DNA of 64,000 bases, taken from positions 930,001-994,000 of the forward strand of contig NC_092410.1 in NCBI RefSeq assembly GCF_009017415.1, read 5' to 3'. Numbering within the stretch: position 1 is the first letter of the stretch; each line of letters opens with the position of its first letter. Source of the stretch: Aspergillus flavus. Lineage: Eukaryota; Ascomycota; Eurotiomycetes; Eurotiales; Aspergillaceae. The notes beneath the pieces are model-generated. The model saw nothing but the letters and a program-made list of their open reading frames with translations. It was not told where the DNA came from and ran no database searches. Made by a program: the position numbers and the translations under genes. This document shows positions 1 to 13,865 of the stretch, in pieces.

Positions 1-3000
1 AGTACTATGCAGTTTTATTGCTTAGGTGTTTCCTAGATCTAGCTTTATGGGGACATACGTGAGAGAGCTTAGCTATGTAGCAAAGAACAAAAGTACTACT
101 GTAACGAGCCAATAGAATATTTCCCTTTCCGCTAAAGATATGATATTGGCGTAGAAATATACGTATATAGTCGCATCTTCGGCTACCTATGCACCTCCCT
201 GCCCACCGTATCGGAGGTGGCTAGGTAGGTTTACAATGGGATAAATTCAGCACAAGCGCTATAAGACTCACCGACGACGCAGCCGATAATAAGATTTTAC
301 AAAGTATAATTGTGATTGCTGTTTAGCCTCTCACTTGTTTATCGTGCCCCTAGAGGTCCATGAGCAATTGTGGAGGACCGTCTGTTGATCTCTGCCCAGA
401 GCTTCAGGCAGCTTAGTGTTGGTTGTGTGACCAGACTGCAGATATTCCACGGGGGACTGGGGTAAGGCAAGACGCATGTACTTTTGGTAGACTGCAGTTG
501 GGCCGTCTCGTAGTCTGCTGCAAATGGATCAGGACAGGGAGGTGGTCTGCTTATGGTTGTGGACAAGAAGTGGGAAGTAGTCCAGATTGCAATGCTGTGC
601 GACGCACCTAAAAAGGTAAGGTTGACACCCAACGCAGTGGGCAAGCCATGAAGCGTCATGGCCGCGAATGTTCACGGAATACCCATAGACGCGGTCTCCT
701 TCGCGGAGGAGTGAAACGCCCCGGGCGGATTTTGAATCAGATGCAGCTGAGGCGTTCCAGCGCTCATGGCAATGAAGGCCCGCGCGACCAGGTCTTCATA
801 GTCATCGGGCGCAGACGCCTTATTGGGTTCTGGATGGGTGGGTGGTACGGCGTCTACCATTGTAGGTAAGCTTCTATGCTTCTGAGATCAGATGGAGAGT
901 GATCTCCTCTGGTCGATGCAATTTCAACGTTCTTTGTATGACGTCCCGATTTGGGATATCCCGATTATAAGGCTTATGGTATGTCATAGCCTCACCATTG
1001 AAACAAAGGTTTCTCTCATGAGCTCAAAGGCAATGTACGTGGCTTGCAGTAGTGATTATGCTGTTTCTTCCGAACGTTTATGGCTTTGCCTAGGATAGGA
1101 AGTGTTCGCTTGACTCAGGGCTGGCCGAAGGGTGGTGGCAGGCCTCCCTGTGGGGTGTCAGCTTGTACCACTTGTTCTTGACCCAAGAAGGTTGAAAGAA
1201 CAGTGGGCGCAATGAAGCTGATGCAGAATGTGGTCCATAATGATCTATGCTGCTTACAATGCGTAGCCATTGTAGCATTATTATGTGGAACAGTTGCGGT
1301 GATGACGCTGCTGGAAGCTCCATCCGAGGGCTGAGTAAGCCACATGCAAGACAACAGAGTTCCTCACCACCAACCATTGGATGGAAAAGCCCAGAGGGGT
1401 AAAAAGGAAAGAAAAAAAAAAGCGGACGAAGAGACGGAGGAGGAAAACAAAATGACTCAGGAACGTCACCAACCGATAGACTCTATGTACACGCAGGCCA
1501 AACCACAACAATGGGTGAATGAACAAAGCAAAGACTGATTGCTTTTCCTTTCATCGTGGAGTCTGACCTCACACTAACCCCATTCGGGTAATATTGGATT
1601 TTGGCCAGCCGCGACTTCCCAGCGCGGGGAATCGGAAAGTGTCATTCGCACTGGTGAATGACCTCCATCTCACCCTAGAAAGAGATGAAATACTAAATCC
1701 AAATGAATCAAATAAAGGCTTCCTGCAAGCTAAGGTTCCGGACTTATGTTGATCTGTGATAGACTGCTGCGCGTTACTGACCCCTATGGGCTCGAGGGTA
1801 TGCTTATGAGTGTCCAACGCGCTACCGCTTGATATCCGCTGTCTTGAGACAGCTCATACAAACCCCAGTACTTCTGCGTGTGACTGGAAAATGTGATCCT
1901 ATCATGGCTGACTCCGTACAGGGGAGTTCAAAATAATAGAAAAAGAAATAGTAATATTAATAACAATAAAATAATAGAAAGAACCAGAGGAGATGACCTC
2001 GGAGATACTTCTTGGAAGGGTAGTGGACAGCTTAGTCTTGCTCAGTTGATTGAATCTATTGTTGCCAGAGTGGGTTATAACAGTCAGGATTATTATCGCT
2101 CGTTAGCTTTAGACTGCTCTCTCTCAGGTTCCCCCAAGCCCAAACAAAGGATCAGGGCAGGATGTGGCTTTTGCTTTGATCTAGGAGTTCAGGCGACAAA
2201 AAGGAAAATAGGGAGAACAGGACTCAGGAGATTAGGAGAGGATTAATTTAGTACATGGCTGTGGCTTGTACTGTACAAAGATAGAAAATATACGCTAGCC
2301 ACGGCAAATACTATCAAACGAATACAGATGCCTAGCTGTTTATTATAAATTAATTAACCTGGATAACCGATCAACCAAGATTAGAACTGTCCCATTAAGC
2401 ACGAGAACACAATACTATGTAGCCTGCCAATTGGAGGCCACTCAACGATCAGGAACTCGGCGCTCCGATCCTTATCACATTGCTCTATTGCACAGAAGAA
2501 ATATGTAGAGCTACCCTAAGAAAAAGTGAGAAATTGGAAGAAGAAAGAAGAAAAAGAAAATCCCTCAGTATTTTGTTTTTTTCTCAGTGGAACCGAACCT
2601 ATCTTCTATGTCCGAATAAACCGGTCATCCACCAAGGTATCTCAAGTCTCGATGTATTAGATTGTACCCCCTCCAAGTGGGCGGTAAGTCCCTACAAATT
2701 AAGACCATCAATGCGTGGTTTTCATGACCGATGGAAATTAAAACCATTCATTACTAAAAAGGCCAGTCGAAACCTGGACGGCCAACAACTCCACAGCCGC
2801 CGTGCTATGTGACGACGTTTGTCGCCCGATCACAGCGGCTTCGATTGACGTTGAGCACGTACAAGATTTCGGTTGGGATTCTTGGGGTGGCCTGTGATTT
2901 GATTTGTTTACGAACATGGTTACCTAGGTTGGAGGTGTGGCGTGAGTTGGAAGACTTTATTATGGAGACCGACTTGTGTACAAGTTAAAACGGTTGATTG

Positions 3001-4934
3001 CTATATTTGGTTCATACTTGAATGTCAGTTCAACCCGGTAGGGGTTTGAGAGGTGAGACAGGATTCGTAATGGCCAAAATTCGATACAGTCAATCTTCAC
3101 CCATAATGAGATGGGGATGCCTAGAGTTCAAGGTTAAAGTCTCCAGCCTGTAAGTAGAGAAGACCACAGTGGTTCTGTACGGTTACGATGCTGTCAAACG
3201 GGTATTGGTGTGGTGAAAACCTACGATCTGACTGGTCGGGACGGGCAAGGGAGGAGTTTCACGCGGTATTGAGTATCGTGACCAAAAGCTCCGCTTATCT
3301 CCATATGGAGTTCTTACTTTCGGCGCTTCTGTCCTCCGTCAAGGAAGAGAGAGTATGATATCCTCAAAACGTTCAGAAGCGGGACAAGGATGGAACGTAA
3401 TAAAAAACGAGGAATGATAAAAAAAAAAGAAGCGTAAGAAAAAAGAACAAAAAAGTAACAAAGCGTGGACTCGTGGAGCCCGATCTGAGACTTTACGCCC
3501 TAGCCAGAATGCATCGATGACCATCTGTGGATATCGTAGGCTTGCGAATACTGGTGACCTGCCAAAAAGACCTTTGGAAGAAAAAAAAAAAAAGAATATC
3601 CCGTCTATCGTGTCCAAAGACGTAACACTGATATGTTCGTTACTGTCCAAAAGTCAGCCATCGAATAATATGGACCTTCATTCTCACCCCCGCCTTCGCG
3701 ATAAATGCGATAAGCCCTTTTTTTTTCTCTTTCCGGCCTCGGAATCCAGATTATCCTCGGTTCCAGAATGTAAAATTAAATGAAAAAGAAATAAGAGACC
3801 TCTTTTTTCTTTTTCGCATCACTATTACGAAATTCGGACATAGTTTTGATCATGATGGTCGGAGTGTCGGAAATATCGACTCTCTCTTGCTTTTACCCCC
3901 CCACCGTTGCAATTGAAATAGTCTTCCATACGGTCCGTGCCTACAACAGATATTAACCGGGACAAACTTACTCTCGAAAGCGAGCACAAAGGTAAACACT
4001 AATTTGGCCAGCCATCCTGGTTCAACATCAACCCTAGGACGAATACTACCTCCTGACTGCCTCAAGGGAATACCTACTCTCCACTACGGTTTCCGGGGTC
4101 ATGCAAAGGGTGCAGACATACTACATGCAGAGGTTGTCGTAGGAGTGGTAGCAACCGGTCGGCAGCGCAAGGCTATCCGTACTCGTAGACCTTGGCCACA
4201 GGCTTGAACGCAGGCATGTCTTAACCGATCTAGATGATGCTAACGCTGCAATATAGACTTGCATGACTTAGCACGGAACAGGTGTGATGTATCGAAACTC
4301 GTCCTCCACCACGATCTTGTTGGTTGGTGATCCCCGGCTAATAATACACACTGATCCGAGCATCATCAGAACAATGTGGTAATGGCTGCTTATTTGTATG
4401 TATCAGAGCGCAAGGATTGCAAGAATGCAAGGAGCCCCGAAGCTGGAAGAGGAGGCAACCCATCCCTACACAGATATCGTGCTCCTTGGAGAAAGGAAAC
4501 GAGGGACATCTATGGTTTCCTTGCGTAGTATGGCTTATTTCAATTCATATCAAAAAGTCTGGTGATACGATCAGTTGAAGGGGAAGGTGTTGCAAGATGC
4601 ATAGGCTGAGAACTATGACAACCCACGCGCAACTAAAGTACCACCTTCACATTGGTGTCGTGATGGGGCAAGTAAAAAAGGATAAGAAATTCTCCGGCGA
4701 GCATCATTTCCAATCTCGCAGTAGACAGCTGCCCATGATGCAGTGACGGATGGAAGAGATTAAAATCTACTAAAACAAATTAAAAAAAAAATCATGTGTC
4801 GTAAAACAGAAAGTTTTCATATCGTCAAGGAGTGCATTGTGCGAGATCTGGAACAGGCCTTGCGGTACTTGGATGTCCATGATCTGCTCACTCGCATCAA
4901 GGAGTAGAAGACACTTTCCAAGATCCGACCGACA

Positions 4935-4980
4935 CATACACACACACTCTCTCTCTCCCTCCCTCTCTCACACGCTCTGG
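4935..4980. repeat. CA/CT microsatellite
   Basis: A simple-sequence stretch in which an ACAC run passes directly into CTCTCTC and CCCTCCCTCTCTC runs and then CACACG. It lies inside the left-hand gene desert with no reading frame crossing it. Confidence 0.7.
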
Positions 4981-5900
4981 GAGTGGTGTTAGTTCGCGCC
5001 TAGGCCACTCGATCAACTTCGAAAGTCAGATATGATCACGCTTTCCGCAAGGTCGAGCAGGGGATAATCGACCATTTCTGCGCCCCGAAGAGGAGTAGTC
5101 GAGAACTAGTACGGGCGGACATGCCCCGAAACGACACCGGGTTGAAATTCCCATCGTGAGCATATGGAGGTTATGATTCCAAGCTCATTGGGGATTCAAT
5201 GCCCAGGCTGCTGCATACTAGGGGTAGTGTAGTACTCCATCGCGAAGTGAAGAATGCTAAAAAAGGCCCCTTGTTCATTTTCGTGAGAAATCGACCTGCG
5301 TAGCGATAATTGAATTTCATTTTCATTTCCTCTTGGTGGATAGTGCGGATCAAATCATGATAATAGGGTACCAGCAATATTAGGATGGATTACCATGGAT
5401 TGATTTGGGATCAGGGTAAAAGCGTTAGTAGCGACGAAACTTATTCTTTTTGGTCGAGTCGCAGTTTTCAAACTAAGCGATGACCCTTTTGGTGGTGGCA
5501 CGATAGTCTTGGAGATAATGGTGTACTACTTGCATAGAGGTTCCATAACCGGTTGATCCGTCATGTTAATTTAGATGATAGTCGTATAGGTTACGTTCTT
5601 CAGTAGTGGCGGTGACAGGAAATGGATTCAAAGCCTCGGTCAATCTGTGTGTGGCAAGCAAATTGATCCGCTGGACAAGGATTTGACCTTCCAAAACTTT
5701 TGGTTTTCTTTCTTCTCATAATTTTTTTTATTTTAGTATTTTTTTTTAAAATATCATCAATTATTACCGTTTTAGGAGGGGCTGCTGCCTCTTTACTGCC
5801 AGTGCAACCATACATGACATACAAATCTATAGTTGACCATAACAGGTATTCACAGAAAATCTCCCCATTCACTGGTTCTTCGCTTGAAAGGTTGGAAAAG

Positions 5901-5929
<29 letters not shown>
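5901..5929 (+). repeat. A29 homopolymer
   Basis: Twenty-nine uninterrupted A residues inside an A/G-rich context, with no coding frame around it. It could be a genuine slippage-prone tract or the 3' scar of an old retroposed insertion. I see no target-site duplication or reverse-transcriptase-like sequence next to it, so the second reading is unsupported. Confidence 0.8.
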
Positions 5930-5931
<2 letters not shown>

Positions 5932-8900
5932 AGCAGCCAAATGTTCGCGAGAGAAACTCTGTATAACTATTGATCTATAGATCATGATTGGTTTACGCGT
6001 GGTGTTCGGTTTAGGAACAAATTAATTGGTCATACCGGACAGATCTCTCAACCGACCCCAATATTACAAAGCAATAGACAGTCGAGACAAGATGATAACA
6101 AAGCATATGAAAGGGAGTAAAAGGAGGCGGGAAAAAAAAAGAAAAAAAAGAAAAAAGAGGCTCAATATCTCATAAGTCGGTTGAAATGGGAAAGCTCCAT
6201 CAGACGCAATGTACGGAGTATGAGAAAGTTCCATTCAGCGACTGCAGCCCCTTTCGTTAGGCTTTTCTTCCATGCAAGACCAAGAGTCATAGTCTGGAGT
6301 TTGACCTAAGCGCATCGTTGATCGCCGCGTAACGACAGCCATTGTCCGTCTCGTATCGCCGTATGTCCGTCGCAGTGCTCGGATGACAAACGACCCAAGG
6401 ATTCACAATTTCACATCCAGCCTCCTCGATGGATCTCAGCGGACCACTGGACAATTTGAGGATCGCATATGATGCCGATGACGATAATAAAATGCCAATC
6501 TGCTCAGCCGCTCCACTTTAATGCTCACTTCGTCCTGGAGTTCTGGAACACCAAATGAGCCCACACTGGCCAGGTGGTGTAAATGTATTAAATTTACACC
6601 GCGTGTGGTGGCCCAGAACCAGCCCCGAATTACTGGGGGAGTGCGAGCTCGACCTTCTGATTTGTTGCACGCCAATGGTTCCCGACCACTCTCAACTATA
6701 CCATGACGAGAGAGTCGGCTGCGATCGTGGGTACTAATTGCCAGAACAGCCAAGAATCCGTTGACGCACTTCGGATCGTCTGTCCAGATTGTTAGTTACG
6801 GAATTAAGAAACTAACCGATTCGAAAGGAAGAGAGAGAAAGTTAGAGAAGGAATCTCGAAGAAAGAACGCAAAAAGCATAAAGAAAAAGAATAATAACAC
6901 CGTCCCCATACCTCTACTTAGTGCTACTCCATACGGGTGGTTCCAAACCGACGTGATCAGTCATGGAGGACTCTGTATCTTAGGGTTTCTCTTTGCTTAT
7001 TTCCAATTTGGGTTGTTGGTCAGACCATCATTGGGTTACGATTTACTCTTCACCCGATTACGAGGAGCATCGTTAGGATAAAATATAAGAACAAATGATG
7101 CTCGAATGATGTTACTGTATGCTTCCACTAGTGTATTGTTCGGGGACGAAAGCTCGTAGCAAGTCAGCCAAGGTTAATCAAAACGGATATCTTCCGACCA
7201 AGTCGTTGAGAGGATCTTGCGCTTCTGCTACTAGTCACATAGGCGAAATCCGCAAGCAGGGTTCAGACTCAGAGAAATAAGTTGGGACGCATAATTCGAT
7301 GATAATCGAGGAGTCGAAGGGGCCAAGACCAACTCGTCCGGTTCCAGTCTCTTACAGGGTTCCAACACGAAGGAACTACACAGTAACTCCAGTGGACATG
7401 CAACGGGGCCGGGTCATTTGTCACTTGTCACCTTGTACTGAGTAAGATACAGAGGGACAAGTCTGAGTCCTCGGACCATGGCGTTTGATAATCCCCTACT
7501 CTATCATTACATATTTTTTTTGCTTTGTTTTTTTTATCGTTGCGTCCTTTTCCTAAATTTCGAAGGGGGGCGGGATTTAGGTAGGTCATGGTCTGCCGCT
7601 CTTTGGGCGAATGAGACGTCGCATCAATCAATGTATATCGTCAATGCATCGATCTGCTCCGTCGGTACTGAACTGTCAGGAGCCATACCCGAACTATCAG
7701 CGTTTGCCTGTCCCCTGAAGTTAATGGTAGCAGTTCGAAGTACAGAATCTGACGGTACTCCGTCGTCCGGACACAGGAAAGTCGTCCGACCGGTACACAT
7801 CCCCTAAGAAAATTTGGTACCACATCGAAGTTAAAAACGATCCTGACGCTACCCACCCTCTAGGGACCCGAACTTCGGGGTTCAACAGGGAAAGAGGAAA
7901 ATCGACGGGATTTGAGATACTCTATTCCGTACATTCATTGACTATCGACATCATGTACAGCGTCGCGTCCCGAGTACTACGATCGTCATGACTACGACCA
8001 GTTCACCGAATGCATGAAAAGATGGCCGGAAATAACTCCTTCTAGTCTCTGGGTCATGTTATTTACCACATCAAGACGAGTAAAACTGCCGAGTAGAGCT
8101 ATTGTTCTAAATGGACTCCGGAGTATATCCTTTTTATGGAGACTCAGTGGGATCCTGCTATTATTGCCAATAACAACTACAATCTTCGTGTATATGCTTA
8201 GGTAACCTAGGGAAAAAAAGCAAATAAAAGAAAAAGCAAAGAAACAACCCCCCCAAGAGAGGCGCCACAGGGAAACTATTGCATGCCGACCATCATTTGG
8301 AACACCAGAAAAATGCCACTACATTGTACCACTAATAAAAGCACTTTTGTTTCTGCCATACTCTAACTTTCTGCTCTGTCTCAAAGCACGAGTCAGGGGG
8401 TTGAAACTCGCATTGTGTGTGTGTTTTTCCTTTTTTATTTATTTCTTTTTTCTTGGGGGGCCAAACTGTGTTATCACATTTTGTTTAGCGCCCTTATCCA
8501 TGCGAGGGACGTTGGGTGGTGGTGGTGATGAAAGTTGTCTTAGTTCAAAGCTCCATTTACTGCTGCCGAGTTGCTGCGCAATGTGACAATAATGAAGGTA
8601 GTATTGAAACCATGGGACTGGGAACTTCTCTTTCGGGATAAGCCCCTAAAATGGCTATAGTTATACCATCTCTTGACGTACACGAGCAGCTGACAGGACG
8701 AAACCCCGTGTACACTGTATAATCTACGCCGTCATGGGTCCTTCAATATTATGTTGTCTGTTTTTTTTGTTTTCGTTTTCGTTCTCTTTGACTACGGCCG
8801 ACTATTGGTGCCCTATCATCTCGAAACCGGATCAACATCATTAGAGTAGTAGTGTCATAACAAGTGGCGGATTAGTTTGAATTGCAGCCTTCGCGCGCGT

Positions 8901-11030
8901 AGATGGAGACAGAATGGGTAAACATCTATTCATGGTTCGGATTATACTCCATACACGGGCATTACGACTGGGCGGAGTCGGACGGTACGGAGCAGAGGAA
9001 CAGAAGAAACCTGGAAAGGCGCAGCAGCAGATGTTGGATTGGGTAAATGACGAGTTGGAAGCGGATTCGTCGGCAGCGGAGTTTGAGGTAATCAATCACC
9101 TAACCATCATTGATTCGGACGGTGGACTTGATTAGGGTATGTGCCACCACTACCAGTAGGAGTCACAAGGGAGAGAGAGGGGCTTATGGTCGCTGAGTGA
9201 GTCGGGCGGTGGTGGTCCCGCGGCCTGCGCCTGTCTGTCCCCAGCAGGAGCCCTATTTTCCAAGACGAGTGGGAAGAGTAAAAAAAAAAAATGTAATAGT
9301 TCAGAAAGTAAAATATGTGGGAAAGGTTAGTTCAAGCAAGCTGAATGCAGCGATTGGACTGCTGTCTGTTGGAATCATCTACCGCCATGTGGGACCATTG
9401 ATTGGTTGGTTTAATTTCATTACGCCTCCTTTCTGGGTCCTTGTGCACTTATCCCATCCCTCCGGACGCACTCATAACGCATAGTTTATTACTCTCGACG
9501 CAACATGTTGCCTATGACCCAGTGGTCCCCCTCTCATTCTTACACAACCAGTGGATAAGTCGGCGTTGGCTAGGAATTTTTCCAAAGTTTCATACATTAC
9601 TGCCTATTTATTCTCACTCATATTACCTCCCTCCCATATCCACCGGGGAACTAGACCCCTTTCAGCTAAGTGGCTCTTTTCTCGGCCAAGTTCCAATTCC
9701 CATCCCAAGTGGTCCATACCTGACGCAGACTCAAGTACAGTAGTAGTAATCATGGAGCCCGTCCTTCCCGTACTCTGTACATATCTTACCTCGCCATGAC
9801 AACCCGATCCAGTATCCTTGTCATTCATTAGGTCGATGGAAGTACCACCCTGTTGGCGTCCCGACTGACTTGGATTATATTTTTCTTTTGACCTTTTCGC
9901 CTTACGCTAAACCCTGTTCAGTAATCTATCCAGAAATCATTTAATTACGGAAACCTCGTAATCATTCCAGTTTGGCCACACCACCTTCTGGACTAGTTAC
10001 CATGACCATACACATTTCCCGCGTAGTCTCTTCCCCGCCTTCACTTTGCCCCATTTCCAGTGGGTGGTTAGTAAGTTTTCTTTCCAAACTCAAGTACTGA
10101 CTTGTAAGAGCGCGGTAATATGATTATTACACCGAAAAGTACCACCACTCGCCAATATTCTTCCGTACCTAACTCAATTTCCCATTCCTTTGCCTTCCGC
10201 CTGGTCGAACTAGAATTGGCGATCAACCACACATAGAGTGAGTGCACAAACCCCCCTTCGTCCACTCTTCTCCCGTGCCTCCCGAGGTGCTGAGCAATGG
10301 ATCCCTTTTGTCCTTCGAACTAATTTTTGTTTTTCTTTTTTGGGTTTTTTTTTTTTTTTTTACTCAGCTCCAATTATTTTTATTTTTATTTTTTCCTACC
10401 GTTGTTGTGTAAAAAGAAGGAAAAAAAGAGGAGCCTAGAGCCTAGAAGGAAGGCGGCACACGACGCGGCGACTACAGCGACGGTTGCATTGCGACGCTAA
10501 GCCTGACTTATTATTGGATTTGATATGGGTCCTTTCTTGGACGGAGACAGTCAGGTCGGTGGAAAGTCAGTAGATGATGATGTTCGCTCATCACTACGAG
10601 GTCATGTCCGCATTTCCACCCCTCTCTCTCCCTTCCATCCATCTCCATTTGCCTTTCCCTTTTCGGTTAGGACGGTGACCAGTAGACTTGACCTTAACTA
10701 GTGAGTGAAAGGTTTTCCCACTAAACCCGAACTGGGGGGCTGCTGACTGACCCTGTTCAGTTTAGTGAGCCTTCCACTATTCCGTAGCATGCATCCACTT
10801 GCTTTAACCCCCTCCCCGTGGCTCTGACATCAACCGGTATTTCAATTCTCTTCAAGACAAAGCAGAGACAATCAAACCTGGGATGACCAAACCGGAACCG
10901 ACCCAAACGAGTCCAGAAAGGAGGATCAGCCCTCTGGACCTGCGTCCGGGTCAAACTTTGTCTAGGTATGGTCATTGCACTTCTCCGGACATGGACTAAA
11001 GACCTACCCTGGCTCATCTAGCGGAGATGT

Positions 11031-11802
11031 ATGAGGTTTAGTTATTATTTGCTGGATGAGGATGATGTCTTGACTTCATCCTTCATTATTACTGCCTTTT
11101 TTTTCCTTTCTTTTTTTTTTTTTCCACCTTCCCTTCCTTTTTCATATTTATTTTAATTTAGTGTTTCTTTTTCGCCTTAATTCAATTTAAATTCACCTTT
11201 TTTTATTTTATTTTATTTTTCTTTTTTCTATATGGTTTGATTCCATAGAGGGTCTGGGGCTTTTTTAGTTTTTTTTTTGTTTGGTTCTTTGGACTTTCCT
11301 TTTATATTAGTTTTTTTTATTTTGTTACTGGATATATGACTTTTCTATAACTGGATGTACTTGCGACTTCTAAAAGATTCAAGTACATCTCCGTTCTCAC
11401 CTTCCAATCTACCAATTTACAACACCGTGATTAAATACTATATTGAGATATGCTTACTCTTGGTCTGGCCTTCTTTTAATTAATCTTCCTCCACCCCCTT
11501 CAGTGCCTTCATTCCACCGACCAAGGCGATCAACATTCACTGGTCCCGCTACTGTTGCTATCCTCCGAGACCTTCACGGCATTTTTTGATATGAACAAAA
11601 GCTGGATCCATCCTCGACTTTAGTGTTCAACAACTCCCTCCAAATCATTCCGTGCAATTCCCTTTGATCTACCAACCACCAACACCATATATCTCCCCAG
11701 ACGGTCTAGCCATTTGGAAGTGAACGACTATCAGTGTCAGCGCATTGAATACATTGGTTCATTGATTCGCGGTTGATGCCAATGGGAGTTCCATGAGAAG
11801 CT
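11031..11802 (+). promoter_or_regulatory. Pyrimidine-rich leader or promoter of the cyclin gene
   Basis: The segment just before the cyclin gene is strongly T/C-rich on the + strand, especially 11095-11345, where many T6-T14 runs alternate with short C-containing runs. After that it becomes CT-rich with few G residues. Pyrimidine-rich stretches ahead of the start codon are common in filamentous fungal promoters and 5' leaders. Together with the empty DNA further left it suggests a long leader or extended promoter. I see no clear TATA box that fixes the transcription start. Confidence 0.45.
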
Positions 11803-13865
11803 GTGTGCAGCAGTATTACCTCAACAATCTCTCTCTTTTGTCCTCAACCTATAAACCTCCTTATGTCTCTTCCAGTGTTCTCAACACAGTCGTATTCCTC
11901 TGTCCCACATCCGTTCACCCCCACTTTACCTCTCTATTCCCGGACGGAAGATTCGACTTGTGCGAAAAAACGACATCTCGAAACAGTTTTGGAGGACCCT
12001 GATCACCACTGGACTGCACCGTTCAGGGACGGTCTGCCTACTCCCCCGAACGATATGGCCGGCGTTGCGTACAATAGCATTCCACCCTCCGGCTATGGCG
12101 CTAAATTCGGTGGAGTTACACTTCCCCCCTACGCCAAAGCACCCAACTATACGCGCATGGCATCGGGCCACCACTCTACCGCCTCTGTACCGCAGTCGAA
12201 GCCGCCGAGTCAACCCTCGCTTCAAGACGCCCCGTCTTCTGAGCCAACTAGCCAGAAGAAAGGAAGTTCTAAGCCGGTTGCTTCTTATTTGCAGATACCG
12301 TCATCTATCAACAATAGCAAGGGTAATCTGGCCGACTTTGCTGCTCAGGTAAGAGGCCATTACTGTTTGCTGTGTGGTACGCTGTGTATGCTAACTCAGG
12401 CAGATGACATGCTTGTTCTGGTTTGAAACTACGGCCAAGTTGAACGATATTGAAGAAAGAAAGAATCCTCTTCTGTACATCGTTCCAGAAGCAATTCCGT
12501 CCGCTGGTTTCCAGAAATGGGTAACGAACATCCTTTCGACTACGCAAGTCAGCCAGAATGTCATTCTATTAGCACTTCTCTTCATATACCGGTTGAAGAA
12601 ATTTAATCACCGAGTTCGAGGAAAGAAGGGTAGCGAGTATAGATTGATGACAATTGCTCTTATGCTGGGAAATAAATGTTGGTTTGAACATCTTTAGAAG
12701 GCTAGCATTCAAAGGGTAAACTAACCAGCGTCTAGTTCTCGATGATAACACCTACACCAATAAAACGTGGGCTGAGGTTTCTGGCATTTCTGTGCAGGAA
12801 ATACATGTTATGGAGGTGGAGTTTCTCAGCAATGTGAGGTACAATCTCTTCGTTTCGGAGGAAGGATGGACGCAGTGGCATTCGAAACTTAGTCTTTTTG
12901 CCGACTTTTTCAACAAGGCTTCTTTAGCGCCAGAAGCGAAGGAACTAGAGTCGACAACTTCGGCACCTCGTACCTCGCCAAGTCTAGGAGCTTCTCAAGT
13001 GTCGCCCTCGCAAAGACTGCCCTCCCCTCCTAATTCGGATGTTCTTCGTGCTCAGAACTGGAGCTTTCCGTCAAACGCGCCAGCATACGCACCACCTGCC
13101 CACTTGGGCAAGGAATTCCCGCCGATGCCTTCCAAGAAGCGGACCCTAGATGACTACGTCGAAGACCAGCCATCAAAACGAGTGGCAATGCCAACTACTC
13201 TACCTACGTCGATGTCGACGCTCCCATCGGCTGCTTTGGCCGGTGTCCCTACTTTACCCCCAGTCTTGGCAGCAACATCTGCACCGTCTGCGAATAGCCT
13301 ATCTGGATCGATATCACGATTGCCACGTCCGAACTTCCCACCATCTTCTAATATCGCTCCGGGAATTCCAACATCTGTGCTCCCCTTTCCCTCCGTTGCT
13401 AATCGCGCAATGCATTCGGTCTACAATCCTTCCACCAATTGGGTCCCCCAACTGCCACCAACCCAGGTTCCTCCCATTACGAATGGATTGTACAACCCCT
13501 CGGTGTCACTCCCAGACCCTGCAAGGCAGCATAATAGTCCGTTTGGCATCACTTCTGCCACTATCTCGCCCGCCATCTCTGCATACTCGAGCCACACACC
13601 CCAGACTAATTTGTCGCCTTCCTTTTTCCTTGCGAACCGCAACTCACCTTATCGACCTGTTCGCAATGTCAACACCTTGTTGATTCCTCCACCCTCGTCC
13701 TCACTTCAACAACAACGCGCAGTTCCTTTCGAGCATATGCATTATCAGCCTCTCGGTAAAACCGCAGCAGAGCGCAAGACTGGCCTGCTGCCCTATCTTC
13801 ACCACGAGGCTTGGCCGCAGGCACCTTTTCTTCAACCCACCTTCCATTCAACCCCGCACTATTAA
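11803..13865 (+). CDS. Pho85-type cyclin (Clg1/Mug80-like)
   Basis: Predicted cyclin partner of a Pho85/Cdk5-class kinase. Exons by splice signals and phase: 11803-12348, 12404-12677, 12736-13865, giving 649 residues. Exon 2 opens with MTCLFWFE and, with the start of exon 3, forms the cyclin box: about residues 183-330, with MLGNKFLDDNTYTNKTW across the second junction, then GISVQEIHVMEVEFLSNVRY, the characteristic helix-4 region of Pcl-like cyclins. The N-terminal 180 residues and the C-terminal 300 are Ser/Pro/Thr-rich and probably disordered, as in Clg1-like proteins. A basic KKRTLDDY segment follows the box. The start is the first in-frame ATG after the T/C-rich leader; later in-frame ATGs exist, so the true N-terminus may be shorter. 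The family call is firm; the exact Pho85-cyclin subgroup is inferred. Confidence 0.85.

Larger units (their letters stand above)
1..11030. other. Gene desert, no supportable gene
   Basis: About 11 kb in which I see no open reading frame longer than about 120 codons, no recognisable protein family, no convincing tRNA or rRNA and no repeated long block. The base composition looks ordinary (roughly 45-48% GC by eye on sampled lines), so it does not have the extreme AT bias expected of an AT-rich centromere or a heavily RIP-mutated transposon. It contains many short A-rich or T-rich tracts, including A29 at 5901-5929 and others near 1410, 3421, 3578, 6133 and 10350, and a CA/CT microsatellite near 4935-4980. 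It could hold long upstream regulatory sequence, non-coding transcripts or a thoroughly decayed region. Confidence 0.6.

Noticed and set aside
1893..2246. 117-codon + strand frame
   Set aside because: It is Asn/Arg-rich from local AT-rich sequence; no motif, and no coherent exon before or after.
8914..9135. 73-codon ATG frame with EEQKKPGKAQQQ and DWVNDELEADS text in the desert
   Set aside because: The polar stretch looks protein-like, but the rest of the frame does not, there is no family match and no supporting promoter or neighbouring exon.
1..11000. Transposon or retroelement hidden in the desert
   Set aside because: I found no terminal repeats, reverse transcriptase, integrase or transposase motifs in any frame; A-tracts alone are not enough.
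11926..12225. 99-codon minus-strand frame
   Set aside because: Antisense to the first cyclin exon; arginine-rich pattern typical of an opposite-strand shadow.
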